Assembly: GCA_902781315.1 (NCBI GenBank)
Contig: CACZIT010000004.1
Coordinates: forward strand, 85,095 to 149,094
Direction: 5' to 3'
DNA from: an uncultured Prevotellaceae bacterium
Lineage (GTDB): Bacteria > Bacteroidota > Bacteroidia > Bacteroidales > Bacteroidaceae
DNA length: 64,000 bases
Each line of letters starts with the position of its first letter. Position 1 is the stretch's first letter. The position numbers and the translations under genes were made by a program. This document shows, piece by piece, positions 55,891-64,000 of the stretch. The notes under the pieces were generated by a model. That model did not search any database. It was given only the letters and a program-made list of their open reading frames with translations, and was not told the DNA's origin.

Positions 55891-56991
55891 TTAGAACCTG
55901 AAGTCGAGCTCCACGTCGACGAGGTTGTAGCTCTGATGGGTGGCACGCTCGTTCACACGGGCATACTCCACGTTCAGCTGCAGGTTCTTGTTGAACAGGT
56001 AGTCGGCACCCACCTCATAATAAGTCTTGCTGGAAGCCCACGTTTTCTGGTCGCGATAGCAGTCGTAGCGAGCCTTGGCGTGCATTTTGTTCTTGATGAT
56101 AGGAGCGATGCAGAGCGCATACCAACCGTCGGCCTTGTCGCCCTTGTCCTTGTTGGCTGCGAAGCCCTGACTGTGGATATACTCAGAGCGTACGGTCCAG
56201 TCGTTCAGCGCATATTCGGCCGAGAGCGCATAGCGGTTCTTGCGCACGCTTTCGGTCTTGGAGATGGTGACATTTCCTTGGACAGAGGTCATATTGGGGT
56301 CAGTCTGCGTAGTCGTCATATAGCGCGTTCCGGTCCAGCCGAAGGCACCGATGCGGAGACCCTTGATGGGCATCACCCATACGCCGCCGATGATGTCCTT
56401 CTTGTTGTCCTTGTCCTTCTGGTTGATGCCTTCGCCGTTGAACACGCCCACCTGATAGTGCAGCAGGTTGCGGCCACTCTTGTCCTTCAGGAAGTCGCCC
56501 TGAATCTGCACACCGATGTCGCGGCCGTTCGACGACTGCTCGCCTGTGCGGTCAGAGAATCCGGCCAGCTTCGACACGGGCTGCGAGTACGACATGAAGC
56601 CCTGCGTGATGGGGTGCATGGGGTTCTCAAACGTGAACGGACGCTTGAACTGACCTGCTTTCACCATGAAATACTTGTACTTCTGCCACTCGGCAAACAC
56701 GTCGACAATACGCGGCGAGGCATTCAGCGACGAAGTGTTGCCGTTCAGCTGCAACTGCATCTTCCAATACCAGTCCTGCTGAATGCGGCCGTCCAGAGCC
56801 AGACGCACCAAGCGGAGGTTGAAGGAGTTCTCATGGGCGTTCTCCTTGTCGTGACCTTGGTATTGAACCATACCGTAGCCGGAGAATTTCACGTTGTTGA
56901 GCCATGCGGGCAACTCGATGGTCTTCTTTTCTTGTGCGCCGGCGGTAAGTGTCGTCACGGCCATAAGCGCAGTGATCATCAGTTTTTTCAT
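55891..56991 (-). CDS. Phosphate-selective porin (OprO/OprP-like)
   Basis: 366 aa with a signal peptide (MKKLMITALMAVTTLTAGAQ). The barrel body has the OprP-type SGYGMVQYQG and LRLVRLALDG motifs and ends in aromatic DVELDFRF, a typical barrel terminus. Family role: anion, notably phosphate or pyrophosphate, uptake across the outer membrane. Its place 56 bases ahead of hppA suggests linked phosphate/pyrophosphate handling. Confidence 0.87.
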   Translation of the reverse strand: MKKLMITALMAVTTLTAGAQEKKTIELPAWLNNVKFSGYGMVQYQGHDKENAHENSFNLRLVRLALDGRIQQDWYWKMQLQLNGNTSSLNASPRIVDVFAEWQKYKYFMVKAGQFKRPFTFENPMHPITQGFMSYSQPVSKLAGFSDRTGEQSSNGRDIGVQIQGDFLKDKSGRNLLHYQVGVFNGEGINQKDKDNKKDIIGGVWVMPIKGLRIGAFGWTGTRYMTTTQTDPNMTSVQGNVTISKTESVRKNRYALSAEYALNDWTVRSEYIHSQGFAANKDKGDKADGWYALCIAPIIKNKMHAKARYDCYRDQKTWASSKTYYEVGADYLFNKNLQLNVEYARVNERATHQSYNLVDVELDFRF

Positions 56992-57042
56992 TCTTTTTAT
57001 TGTTTTTTTATTGTTTGTGTTTTTTTACTTATTTTCATTCTG

Positions 57043-57050
57043 CAAAGATA
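57043..57050 (-). promoter_or_regulatory. Promoter -7 box of the porin-hppA operon
   Basis: Minus-strand TATCTTTG; the ATG is 52 bases downstream. Confidence 0.7.
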
Positions 57051-57146
57051 ATAAAAGATATTGAAACCTCCAAATTTTCTTTAAAATTTCCCTTACGACT
57101 CTCTTTACCTACAGCTTTCTGGCTGTCGCCGTTGCTTCATAAACAA

Positions 57147-57178
57147 CATAGCAGGCATGTGGAGTCACGTCTGCTATG
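57147..57178 (-). terminator. Hairpin after the TonB receptor gene
   Basis: Perfect eight-bp stem CATAGCAG/CTGCTATG with a 16-base loop, about 30 bases after the receptor stop, with TTGTTT following on the minus strand. Confidence 0.55.
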
Positions 57179-57206
57179 ATGTGTGTAGATAAGAAGCATT
57201 TGATGT

Positions 57207-59633
57207 TTAGAATTCAACCAGCAGACGGGCATTGATTTGCCGGCCTGTCAGATAGTTAGGAACGGCAAACTGCGCGTTTTCGACGCTTGTTATCCAGTAG
57301 TAGGAGTTCACGTTGTTGATGCCGAGCAGATTGAGGCAGTCGGCGCCAATCCACACACGCGGGCGCTTGAAACTGGGTTTGCCTTGCTGAGGTCCGCAGA
57401 GCAGATAGCTCATGCCGATGTCGGCACGCTTGTAGGCTGGCGAGCGGAAGAGATTGGTCTCCAGTTCGCGGTGGGGCGGCGAGAAGGGCAGACCGTCGGC
57501 ATAGGCCAACTTGAGCGACATCTTCCAGCGGTTTGTACCAGGGAAGTTGTCGGTGAAGAACAGGCTGACGGCTATGCGCTGGTCGGTAGGCAGGGGTATT
57601 TTCTTGCCGTTGAGTTTCATCTTGGCATCCATCAGCGACAGCGACAGCCATGAGTCGGTGCCCTCAACAAATTCTCCATATATCTTCATGTCGATGCCTG
57701 CCGTGTGGCCGCTGGCTTCGTTCTTACCGTAGTAGACCACCTTCACGTTGTTCACGCTGTAGGGTACGAGTTGCGAAAGCAGTTTGTAGTAGGCTTCGGC
57801 CGTGAACTTGAAGCGACGGTTGTTAAGCTTGAAGTTGTAGTCGTAGCCGGCAATGAAGTGTATGGAGCGCTGGCTCTTGATCTTCTTGTTGAGTGTAGCG
57901 TAAGTGATGCCGTTGACGGTCGATGTATCGCGAAGTTCTTTGTAGAACGGCGCCTGATAATAGAGTCCCGTGGCAAAGCGCATAGTGACATTCTGGTTCC
58001 ACGATGGGATGATGCCGAGTGAGACACGCGGTGAAACGATGGATTCGCGATTAAAGTTCCAATGGGAGAATCTAACGCCGTAGTTCAGCGTGTAGAGCGT
58101 AGGCGGCGTGCTCTGCTCCTCATCGTCAGAGCCTCCTGTCTGCCAGCGGTAAGTGTCCTGTAGGTAGGCTTCTATTCGGTTGGCTTTCAGCAAGTTCTGT
58201 GCTTTCAGCGAGTAGACCATGTTCAGGTCGTAACCGGTGTGAGGCACGCTGTAGCCTGCCGAGTCGCGCATCTCGTACTCCACTGATTGTTCCTCAATCT
58301 TCTCGTGCTTCAGGGTAAGGGCGCCTTCCCATTCGTGATGGCGCGTCTTGTGCTGCATGAGCAGTTTGGCACTCTCGACAGTGGCATTCAGATAGTTGCG
58401 CGAATGCTCGAAAAACGTGCCTACGCCCAGGCTTTCAGTCGTCTTGGAATCGCTCAGCCAATACTGCGTCTGGATGTCGTAACGCTCCTGCTCGCGGGTT
58501 GTATAGGCCGAAGCAATGAGTGAAAGATTGGTGTTGGGCGTCAGGTGGCGCGTGATGGAAAGGTTGCCGAAATAGGTGCGGAATAGATCCTTTTCCCATC
58601 CATCGAAGTATACAAGGAAGTTCATGACGTTCTGCTGCGTTCCGTAGTCAGTGGAGCGGTTGCTCGGCATGAACTTATAGTGGTTGTCTGAGATGTTTCC
58701 GATGAAATCAATGGTCCATCGCTTGTTTGGTCGGAAACTCAGAAAGGTCTGAAAATCAAGGAATTTCGGATCGTACTCGGCATCAACGTCGCGTTGTGAG
58801 GCAAGCAGGAATCGTGTCATCTTGTAGCGCACACCATTGAGCCATGAGAATTTCTTGGTGCCCACCCCAAAATAGGCGCTAGCACCAAGAAGGCTGGCTG
58901 AAAGAGTGCCTTCGGTGACCGACTTTTGCTGTCCTTGTGGCTCCAGACGCTTGTAGCCGATGTCGAGCGTCGACGACATCTTATCGCCATACTTTGCGGC
59001 AAAGCCACCTGTTGAGAAGCCGATGCGCTCTACCATATCGGGATTGATGATGGAGAGACCTTCCTGCTGTCCGCTGCGCACAAGGAAGGGGCGGAATATC
59101 TCGATGTTGTTGATGTAGACGCTGTTCTCATCGAACGAACCACCGCGTACGTTGTACTGCGAAGACAATTCGTTGTGTGTGCTGACGCCAGCCTGACTCT
59201 GAATCATCTCTTCGACGGCATTACCCGTTGTCGAGGGAGCATTCTTGACGTCTTCTTTGCTCAGTTCCTGAGTGGTAGTGGTTTGGCGCCTCATCTCCGT
59301 GACCTGTACTTCATGCAGTGTTTGGTCGTCTTCGCTGAGAATGATCTGAAGCGTCTGCTTGCCGCGCGGACGGCGAAGGAGGCGTGTCTTCGTCTTATAG
59401 CCAATCATGGAAAACTTCACCTCAACGGAATCGGCAGAAAGCAATTCCATCGAGAACTCACCGCTGAGCGAGGTCAGCGTGGCGCGTCCTTGGCTCAGCA
59501 CCTGAACCGATGCCAGCTCTACGGGGTTGAGTTGCTCGTCGGTCACACGCCCCTGGAGCGTGAAAGTCTGGGCCGATGCGCTGACGGCAGCGGCCAGTAT
59601 ATATATAATAATGTATAGTCTGCGTAGCTTCAT
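57207..59633 (-). CDS. TonB-dependent outer membrane receptor with N-terminal carboxypeptidase-like domain
   Basis: 808 aa. Signal peptide (about 1-21), a carboxypeptidase regulatory-like domain (TLQGRVTDEQLNPVELASV), a plug domain (NVRGGSFDENSVYINNIEIF) and a 22-strand barrel ending RQINARLLVEF. No SusD-like partner is adjacent, so this is not a glycan SusCD pair. It forms the end of the DUF5103-containing operon, 40 bases after that gene. Cargo unknown. Confidence 0.9.
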   Translation of the reverse strand: MKLRRLYIIIYILAAAVSASAQTFTLQGRVTDEQLNPVELASVQVLSQGRATLTSLSGEFSMELLSADSVEVKFSMIGYKTKTRLLRRPRGKQTLQIILSEDDQTLHEVQVTEMRRQTTTTQELSKEDVKNAPSTTGNAVEEMIQSQAGVSTHNELSSQYNVRGGSFDENSVYINNIEIFRPFLVRSGQQEGLSIINPDMVERIGFSTGGFAAKYGDKMSSTLDIGYKRLEPQGQQKSVTEGTLSASLLGASAYFGVGTKKFSWLNGVRYKMTRFLLASQRDVDAEYDPKFLDFQTFLSFRPNKRWTIDFIGNISDNHYKFMPSNRSTDYGTQQNVMNFLVYFDGWEKDLFRTYFGNLSITRHLTPNTNLSLIASAYTTREQERYDIQTQYWLSDSKTTESLGVGTFFEHSRNYLNATVESAKLLMQHKTRHHEWEGALTLKHEKIEEQSVEYEMRDSAGYSVPHTGYDLNMVYSLKAQNLLKANRIEAYLQDTYRWQTGGSDDEEQSTPPTLYTLNYGVRFSHWNFNRESIVSPRVSLGIIPSWNQNVTMRFATGLYYQAPFYKELRDTSTVNGITYATLNKKIKSQRSIHFIAGYDYNFKLNNRRFKFTAEAYYKLLSQLVPYSVNNVKVVYYGKNEASGHTAGIDMKIYGEFVEGTDSWLSLSLMDAKMKLNGKKIPLPTDQRIAVSLFFTDNFPGTNRWKMSLKLAYADGLPFSPPHRELETNLFRSPAYKRADIGMSYLLCGPQQGKPSFKRPRVWIGADCLNLLGINNVNSYYWITSVENAQFAVPNYLTGRQINARLLVEF

Positions 59634-59673
59634 ATCAATAATAATAACGCAAGATTTTGCGTTTTATTGTATG

Positions 59674-60945
59674 TCAGCGTGTCTTGACCTTCGAATAAGC
59701 CACTAGTCGGTCGGTGCGCTCACCCACACCTCGGTAGTACACAAGGCCTTCATACTGGTTCTCTGTCTGGAAGAACGAACCTCCAGAAGGTACGGGGCGG
59801 AGCACGCCGTCAGGGGTCATGAGCAAGTATTGATAGGAATAATAGCCTTGTTTGAGTGGTATGACGGCGTCGTAGCAATGCTCCTCACGGTTATACTCCA
59901 TTTGGTATTTCTCGTTGAACTGGTCGTGAGTCCACAGGCCGTTGAGGTAGACCGTGCCGTCGAGTTCCGGTGAGAGCAGGCGGAAGTGAGTGAGAAGATA
60001 TTCGCAGGTGCGGTCTACTTCATAGTTGTCAGTGTTGCGAATGAGGAATGCACCGTTTGCATCTTCGTCGTAGACATAGCTGGGGCGTGGCTCGTCAGCC
60101 CACAGGTAGGCGTGGTAGGCAGAGCCGTCCCAGTCGATGGTCTCGATGCCCATCGTGGTGTGGGTGGCATCCAGCATTTCAAACTTCCGGTACTCATTGC
60201 CGGCCGGGAAAATGAGGTCGCGGTTGTGGCTCCAGCGCAGGCCGTCGTTCATGGTGAACTGGGGCTTGGGATTCAAGATGGCATTGTCCCACCGCGAGTT
60301 CTGCATGACAACAGTCTTTATTTGCCGTTCGGGATCGGTCACGTTCAGACGTCCGTAAGACAGCTGCATCTCCACCTGCTGATGTGAATTGTTGATGTCG
60401 ATGTCGGTGTTGGTAGTCACGTTCAACTGCAATCCCATAAGTGGCTCAACCACCATGAAGCAGATGGACATCATCGGCTCGTCAGAATGGTTTTCGTCGT
60501 AGATGGTCAGACGATAGTTTCCACTCATCTTGAGACGGCAGCGCGAGTTGGGAATCTGCAAGCGGTAGTGGGTGTAGAGTACGTTTGTGTTGAGCGATTC
60601 CTCAAGGTCCTCAATGGGCTGCCCGTCGGCAAAACCATCGATAAAATCGCTTGTAAAGATATCCTCGGAGGTCGTCCAGTCGGCTTCGCAATGCTCCACG
60701 CGATAGACGTAACGATTATACTCGTGTGTGAGGTCGTCGAAGTCGATGAGAATGGGGATGCTGCCGCCTAGCGTGATGATAGGCAGGGAGAGCCAGTCGT
60801 CGGCAGGAGTGACTTGAAGGGAGGCAATGCGTTCGCTGAATATCTCGTGGCGTTGGGCTGAGGCAGATGAGCACATCATGGAGAGCGACACCAACAGCAG
60901 CGCTACTCGTAACCCCATCGTTCCTTTCCGGCTCGTGTACATCAT
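59674..60945 (-). CDS. DUF5103 / type IX secretion system plug-like protein
   Basis: 423 aa with a signal peptide (about 10-30; the MGLRVALLL internal start is possible at 60918). The region YRVEHCEADWTTSEDIFTSD is characteristic of DUF5103, the family that includes the periplasmic plug that closes the T9SS outer channel. Its presence, with a T9SS-like tail on the first gene, suggests type IX secretion in this organism. Central gene of a four-gene minus-strand operon. Confidence 0.82.
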   Translation of the reverse strand: MMYTSRKGTMGLRVALLLVSLSMMCSSASAQRHEIFSERIASLQVTPADDWLSLPIITLGGSIPILIDFDDLTHEYNRYVYRVEHCEADWTTSEDIFTSDFIDGFADGQPIEDLEESLNTNVLYTHYRLQIPNSRCRLKMSGNYRLTIYDENHSDEPMMSICFMVVEPLMGLQLNVTTNTDIDINNSHQQVEMQLSYGRLNVTDPERQIKTVVMQNSRWDNAILNPKPQFTMNDGLRWSHNRDLIFPAGNEYRKFEMLDATHTTMGIETIDWDGSAYHAYLWADEPRPSYVYDEDANGAFLIRNTDNYEVDRTCEYLLTHFRLLSPELDGTVYLNGLWTHDQFNEKYQMEYNREEHCYDAVIPLKQGYYSYQYLLMTPDGVLRPVPSGGSFFQTENQYEGLVYYRGVGERTDRLVAYSKVKTR

Positions 60946-60969
60946 TCTGTTCTCCTTTTTTGGGGGTAA

Positions 60970-61872
60970 TTATTCTTTGTTCACTTCGTTTCGAAGCATG
61001 TCGGTGATGCCGTCTACAATCTTCTCGAGTGCATCACCAGTCGTACTGTCTGTACGTTCGCCGATTTGCTTTTTCACAATGCGGCTGACGGAACCTATAA
61101 TCTCCTCCTGGATGTCGTTCATGATGGCATTTTCGTCAGCAGGGCCTGCAGGAGACTGACCTGTCTGGCTATCGCCGACAGAAGGTGCGGGCTCGAAGCC
61201 TGACAATGGGTTGTGTTCGTCAATGTAGTGAGAGAGGTCGTCTTCGTTAATAGTAAAAACCCTACCGAAAAGACCATAGGAGATGTTCTTGTTCTTGCCG
61301 TTGGTATTGATCGTGCACTTGGAATAGATGTAGTAGTTGTGGTAGTTGACCATTTCGTCGAGAACTTGGTCGAGAATCTGGTCGCTGAGCAGATGGCGCA
61401 CAAGCCCTATGCCGACACCGAAGAGGTTGTTGTTTTTGGCCGACGACTGTTCGAGTGCAAGCACAATCTTTTCTTTGATCTTCTCCTTGTGGTCTTGCTC
61501 CTTCGGGCACGAAACAGCCATAGCAATCAGCAGGCACACGAGGAGTCCGAGGAAGGCTACGAACAGCCGCTTCAAGCAGGAACTTGACGGGGGGGCAGAG
61601 CTCCCTTTCTGAGAACTGTTGCCGCTAAATGAAACCTCATTATTGGGTGATTCGTTCTTCTCTGCTCCGTTTGTTTCGGGGACAGGTGGCGGGGTAGACG
61701 TGTCTTTGGTGTTGAAGAGAAACTGGCGTAGTTCTTCAACTTTCCATGCAGGGGTCCAGTCGGTCATTCCTTCCGCCCACACCAGCGTTTCGCTTCCTAT
61801 GCCTTTGTCTTTCAACTCATAGATGCTGAAAGGACCGGCTTGGCGATTGTTCTCAACGATAAAGTATTTCAT
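60970..61872 (-). CDS. DUF4339 (GYF_2) single-pass membrane protein
   Basis: 300 aa. An N-terminal GYF_2/DUF4339 domain (MKYFIVENNRQAGPFSIYEL to about residue 55) is followed by a Pro/Ser linker, one membrane helix (about 105-123), a region with NTNGKNKNISYGLFG and an amphipathic C-terminus. GYF_2 binds proline-rich or other peptides. No enzyme motif. It is 24 bases upstream of the DUF5103 gene in transcription order. Confidence 0.78.
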   Translation of the reverse strand: MKYFIVENNRQAGPFSIYELKDKGIGSETLVWAEGMTDWTPAWKVEELRQFLFNTKDTSTPPPVPETNGAEKNESPNNEVSFSGNSSQKGSSAPPSSSCLKRLFVAFLGLLVCLLIAMAVSCPKEQDHKEKIKEKIVLALEQSSAKNNNLFGVGIGLVRHLLSDQILDQVLDEMVNYHNYYIYSKCTINTNGKNKNISYGLFGRVFTINEDDLSHYIDEHNPLSGFEPAPSVGDSQTGQSPAGPADENAIMNDIQEEIIGSVSRIVKKQIGERTDSTTGDALEKIVDGITDMLRNEVNKE

Positions 61873-61897
61873 GTCAATGAATTATAAAGATTTGTTT

Positions 61898-62530
61898 CTA
61901 ATGCTCTTCGTCGTAATATTTGTCAAACTCCTGGCGAAGCAAATCCTTGTTGGCGATGATGCTGCGAATCTGCTTCAGATATTGTTCGTTGGGCGAATTG
62001 GGAATCCAAAGGGTGATGTATCCTTGGGCAGAATACTTGTTCTGCATGTGTTCGCAGAAGCGTTCCCATTGTTCCTCCTTACTCTTGTCAGGATAGTTCT
62101 CCAAACCAAATTCTACCGTGCGGCGAAACACGGTAGCCGGTTCAAGGTCGCGGTCGGCCTCGGCCACAATCTTTCCATATATGCTGCGGGGAGCATGGCT
62201 TGAGGAGGCACGGTGGTCTTCTATGGCTTCGCGCATAATGCGAATCTGCTCATCGCTGAACCACCGCTTCAGGCGCAGGTCGGCCGACAATATCTTGCCG
62301 CCCGTGATGTGGTGAATGGCACGCGGCCCACTCATGCCGATGTCGTGATAGGCTGCAATGGTGTAGGCCATATCAATGTCAGCACCCAACTGACGGGCAA
62401 TCACGAGGCTACGGTCGATGACTCTTTGCACATGTGTGATGCCGTGACTGCGCCCGAAAGCGTTGTACTTGGGCAGTATATTGGTTTCAACAAACTGCAT
62501 GAGATCCAGATTGGGGTTCTTGCTGGTCAT
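61898..62530 (-). CDS. HD-domain hydrolase
   Basis: 210 aa from ATG 62530. HD motifs: His in SHGITHVQRV, paired HD in AAYHDIGMSGPRAIHH, and EAIEDHRASSSHAP. Likely a metal-dependent phosphohydrolase of the nucleotide type. The 18 extra upstream residues are unlikely because the promoter box lies inside them. First gene of the operon. Confidence 0.85.
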   Translation of the reverse strand: MTSKNPNLDLMQFVETNILPKYNAFGRSHGITHVQRVIDRSLVIARQLGADIDMAYTIAAYHDIGMSGPRAIHHITGGKILSADLRLKRWFSDEQIRIMREAIEDHRASSSHAPRSIYGKIVAEADRDLEPATVFRRTVEFGLENYPDKSKEEQWERFCEHMQNKYSAQGYITLWIPNSPNEQYLKQIRSIIANKDLLRQEFDKYYDEEH

Positions 62531-62558
62531 AGTTTGGGAGTAGTTTTCTTTTTGCCTA

Positions 62559-62566
62559 CAAAAATA
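62559..62566 (-). promoter_or_regulatory. Promoter -7 box of the HD-DUF4339-DUF5103-TonB operon
   Basis: Minus-strand TATTTTTG, about 28 bases before the HD gene start at 62530. Confidence 0.7.
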
Positions 62567-62663
62567 GTAAGATTTAGCCGACATTCTCCTTTTTTATAGT
62601 TAATAAAAACAAAAAAGAATGGGAAATGCATGTTTATGGTATTTTGATTTGTTGTTTTTTCTT

Positions 62664-62671
62664 TATTTTTG
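62664..62671 (+). promoter_or_regulatory. menA promoter -7 box
   Basis: TATTTTTG; the ATG follows at 62695. Confidence 0.65.
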
Positions 62672-62694
62672 CATACTTAAAACGATAGAAGAAA

Positions 62695-63603
62695 ATGAAA
62701 GAATCTGATATTAAAAGAAACTCCTGGCAAGCATGGTGGCTGGCTTCCCGGCCTAAAACACTCACGGGGGCTGCTGTTCCGGTAATGATTGGTGCCGCTC
62801 TGGCTTTGGCCGACAGCCATTGGCATGTGCGCGTATGGCCGATGGTTTTGTGCTTCCTCTTTGCCTTTATCATGCAAATAGACGCCAACTTTGTCAATGA
62901 CTATTTCGACTTCAAGAAAGGGACTGACGACGAAAAAAGACTTGGCCCGAAACGAGCCTGCGCACAAGGGTGGGTGACAGCCGCTGCCATGAAGACGGCA
63001 ATTGGCATCACAACTGTTGCTGCCTGTCTTGTGGGCCTTCCGCTCGTGATTTTTGGCGGCTGGGAAATGATAGCAGTAGGCGCTGTTTGTGTCCTGTTCT
63101 GTTTTCTCTATACCACCCATCTTTCCTATATGGGAATGGGCGATTTGCTCGTCTTGCTGTTTTTCGGAGTCGTGCCCGTCACGCTGACCTACTATCTCTC
63201 CATGCCTGACGGCTTTCAGTTCGTCACCCTGGAATGCCTGCTGGCCTCCATAGCATGCGGACTCGTTATCGACACGCTGCTGGTCATCAATAACTATAGA
63301 GACATCGACAACGACCGCCGCACGGGCAAGCACACGCTCATCGTGGCCATCGGACCGAGGATGGGGCGCCTGCTCTATTTGGCACTGGGCGTCGCAGCCT
63401 GCCTCATGGGCTGCTCGTTCATCCTCTACGGTCACTCCTGGGCCGCCTGGCTGCCCATCATTGTCTATCAGCCCCTTCACGTCGCCACATTTGTGGAAAT
63501 GCGCCGCATCGGCAAGGGCGAACGCCTGAACCGCGTGCTTGGCATGACCGCCCGCAACATGTTCGTCTATGGCCTGGCTGTCGCCATCGGCTTCCTGCTG
63601 TAG
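62695..63603 (+). CDS. menA: 1,4-Dihydroxy-2-naphthoate polyprenyltransferase
   Basis: 302 aa UbiA-family membrane enzyme with eight or nine helices. The first Asp-rich motif reads NDYFDFKKGTDDEKR and the second NNYRDIDNDRRTGK; both bind Mg-prenyl diphosphate. It attaches the isoprenoid tail to DHNA in menaquinone synthesis, the quinone that NQR would reduce. Single gene with its own promoter. Confidence 0.94.
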   Translation: MKESDIKRNSWQAWWLASRPKTLTGAAVPVMIGAALALADSHWHVRVWPMVLCFLFAFIMQIDANFVNDYFDFKKGTDDEKRLGPKRACAQGWVTAAAMKTAIGITTVAACLVGLPLVIFGGWEMIAVGAVCVLFCFLYTTHLSYMGMGDLLVLLFFGVVPVTLTYYLSMPDGFQFVTLECLLASIACGLVIDTLLVINNYRDIDNDRRTGKHTLIVAIGPRMGRLLYLALGVAACLMGCSFILYGHSWAAWLPIIVYQPLHVATFVEMRRIGKGERLNRVLGMTARNMFVYGLAVAIGFLL

Positions 63604-63679
63604 TAGCCCCCGCCGCCCTTACACGCCCCTCTGCCCCCATACACGGCGCACCAGCGCCCTATCATCCCGAATACGTTTG

Positions 63680-63687
63680 CAAAGGTA
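63680..63687 (-). promoter_or_regulatory. Orphan -7 box pointing back into menA
   Basis: Minus-strand TACCTTTG in the typical TTTCG-TACCTTTG-CA setting. No minus-strand gene follows. Confidence 0.4.
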
Positions 63688-63730
63688 CGAAAAAAGAAAA
63701 ACCTTAGTTACACTGCTTGCATCACAGTAT

Positions 63731-63904
63731 CACAGTATCACAGTTTTGTAGGGAGGGGGTATAAAGGGGGAATTTAGAACTTACTATTATATATATAATA
63801 TATATATATTATATATATAATAGTAAAAATTTTTACTTACATTTTTTGACTCTTCCGAGGCGTCCGCACAAAAATATGCCTCATAATAAAACTGTGATAC
63901 TGTG
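63731..63904. repeat. 17-bp inverted repeat around an AT-rich palindrome
   Basis: CACAGTATCACAGTTTT (63731-63747) and its exact inverse at 63888-63904 flank 140 bases that contain the 46-bp perfect palindrome centred at about 63803. Confidence 0.85.
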
Positions 63905-64000
63905 TCTTTCCCTGTATAGTGTTGACTCCTTTTGAGCCTTGATTTGTTGCTGTTTTGTTAATTACTGTTTATTATACTGATTCTGTTGACTAATCTCTCT

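Larger units (their letters stand above)
63604..64000. other. Noncoding end region with nested inverted repeats
   Basis: After menA. Holds 3x ATCACAGT (63721-63744), a perfect 46-bp AT palindrome (63781-63826), a 14-bp palindrome (63823-63836) and a 17-bp inverted repeat (63731-63747 and 63888-63904). No gene seen; the next gene lies beyond the window. Confidence 0.8.

Noticed and set aside
63604-64000. Chromosomal replication origin
   Set aside because: AT-rich and iteron-like, but no TTATCCACA-type DnaA boxes and no dnaA, gidA or parAB nearby.

Overview
The window looks like chromosome of a Bacteroidota bacterium, most likely Prevotellaceae. The evidence is the repeated promoter signature TAnnTTTG with an upstream TTTG/TTG, a SusC-type TonB receptor architecture, Lnb (DUF4105), DUF4421 and T9SS-plug (DUF5103) proteins, a Na+-pumping NQR complex and a SecA with a long SEC-C tail. 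I saw no phage, IS transposase, CRISPR, tRNA or rRNA. The gene content is mostly core; the unusual material sits between genes.

Layout. 1-5.0 kb: the end of a secreted protein with a T9SS-like sorting tail, radA (-), then an orphan NMT1-like substrate-binding lipoprotein coupled to a TPR protein (+). 5.4-9.9 kb: tamB (-). 10.0-15.8 kb: nqrABCDEF (+). 16.1-17.1 kb: an EamA exporter (-). 17.2-19.5 kb: pcrA/uvrD (+). 20.0-23.5 kb: secA (-). 23.7-26.3 kb: an Lnb-like lipoprotein N-acyltransferase gene followed by a metal-ligand-poor alkaline-phosphatase-family protein (-). 26.4-32.0 kb: an envelope cluster (+) with an OMP, LptC, a CorC/CNNM-CBS protein and PpiD. 33.1-37.3 kb: an acidic unknown (-), then rarA, a 2-hydroxyacid dehydrogenase and a TRIC channel (+). 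37.3-46.6 kb: a long minus-strand run, ftsE-lysC-lysA-GT2-GT-like-MFS-kelch/SSS, in which the MFS gene carries a one-base frameshift. 46.6-49.1 kb: an ABC-F ATPase and engB (-). 49.2-53.2 kb: a Gfo/Idh oxidoreductase, a DUF4421 protein and a phosphohexomutase (+). 53.3-57.0 kb: a phosphate-selective porin, the Na+ pyrophosphatase hppA and a tiny His-rich membrane protein (-). 57.2-62.5 kb: HD protein, DUF4339 protein, DUF5103 protein and a TonB receptor (-). 62.7-63.6 kb: menA (+).

How the genes fit together. NQR, MenA (menaquinone) and the Na+-type pyrophosphatase point to sodium-based bioenergetics. SecA, TamB, LptC, PpiD, Lnb, DUF5103 and the porins are all parts of envelope biogenesis.

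The most interesting signal is noncoding. Five tandem arrays of four unrelated sequence families (two copies of one family) have a repeat period of 22 bp, exact apart from one 23-bp unit. Each unit carries or partly carries a short dyad, and all five arrays lie in the gaps between converging genes. One family comes as a module with a conserved terminator hairpin and is present twice, in opposite orientation. The 1.1-kb gap at 31,993-33,137 also holds a 186-bp element with about 34-bp terminal inverted repeats, a 41-bp tandem repeat and many REP-like palindromes. The last 400 bases hold a perfect 46-bp AT palindrome inside a 17-bp inverted repeat.
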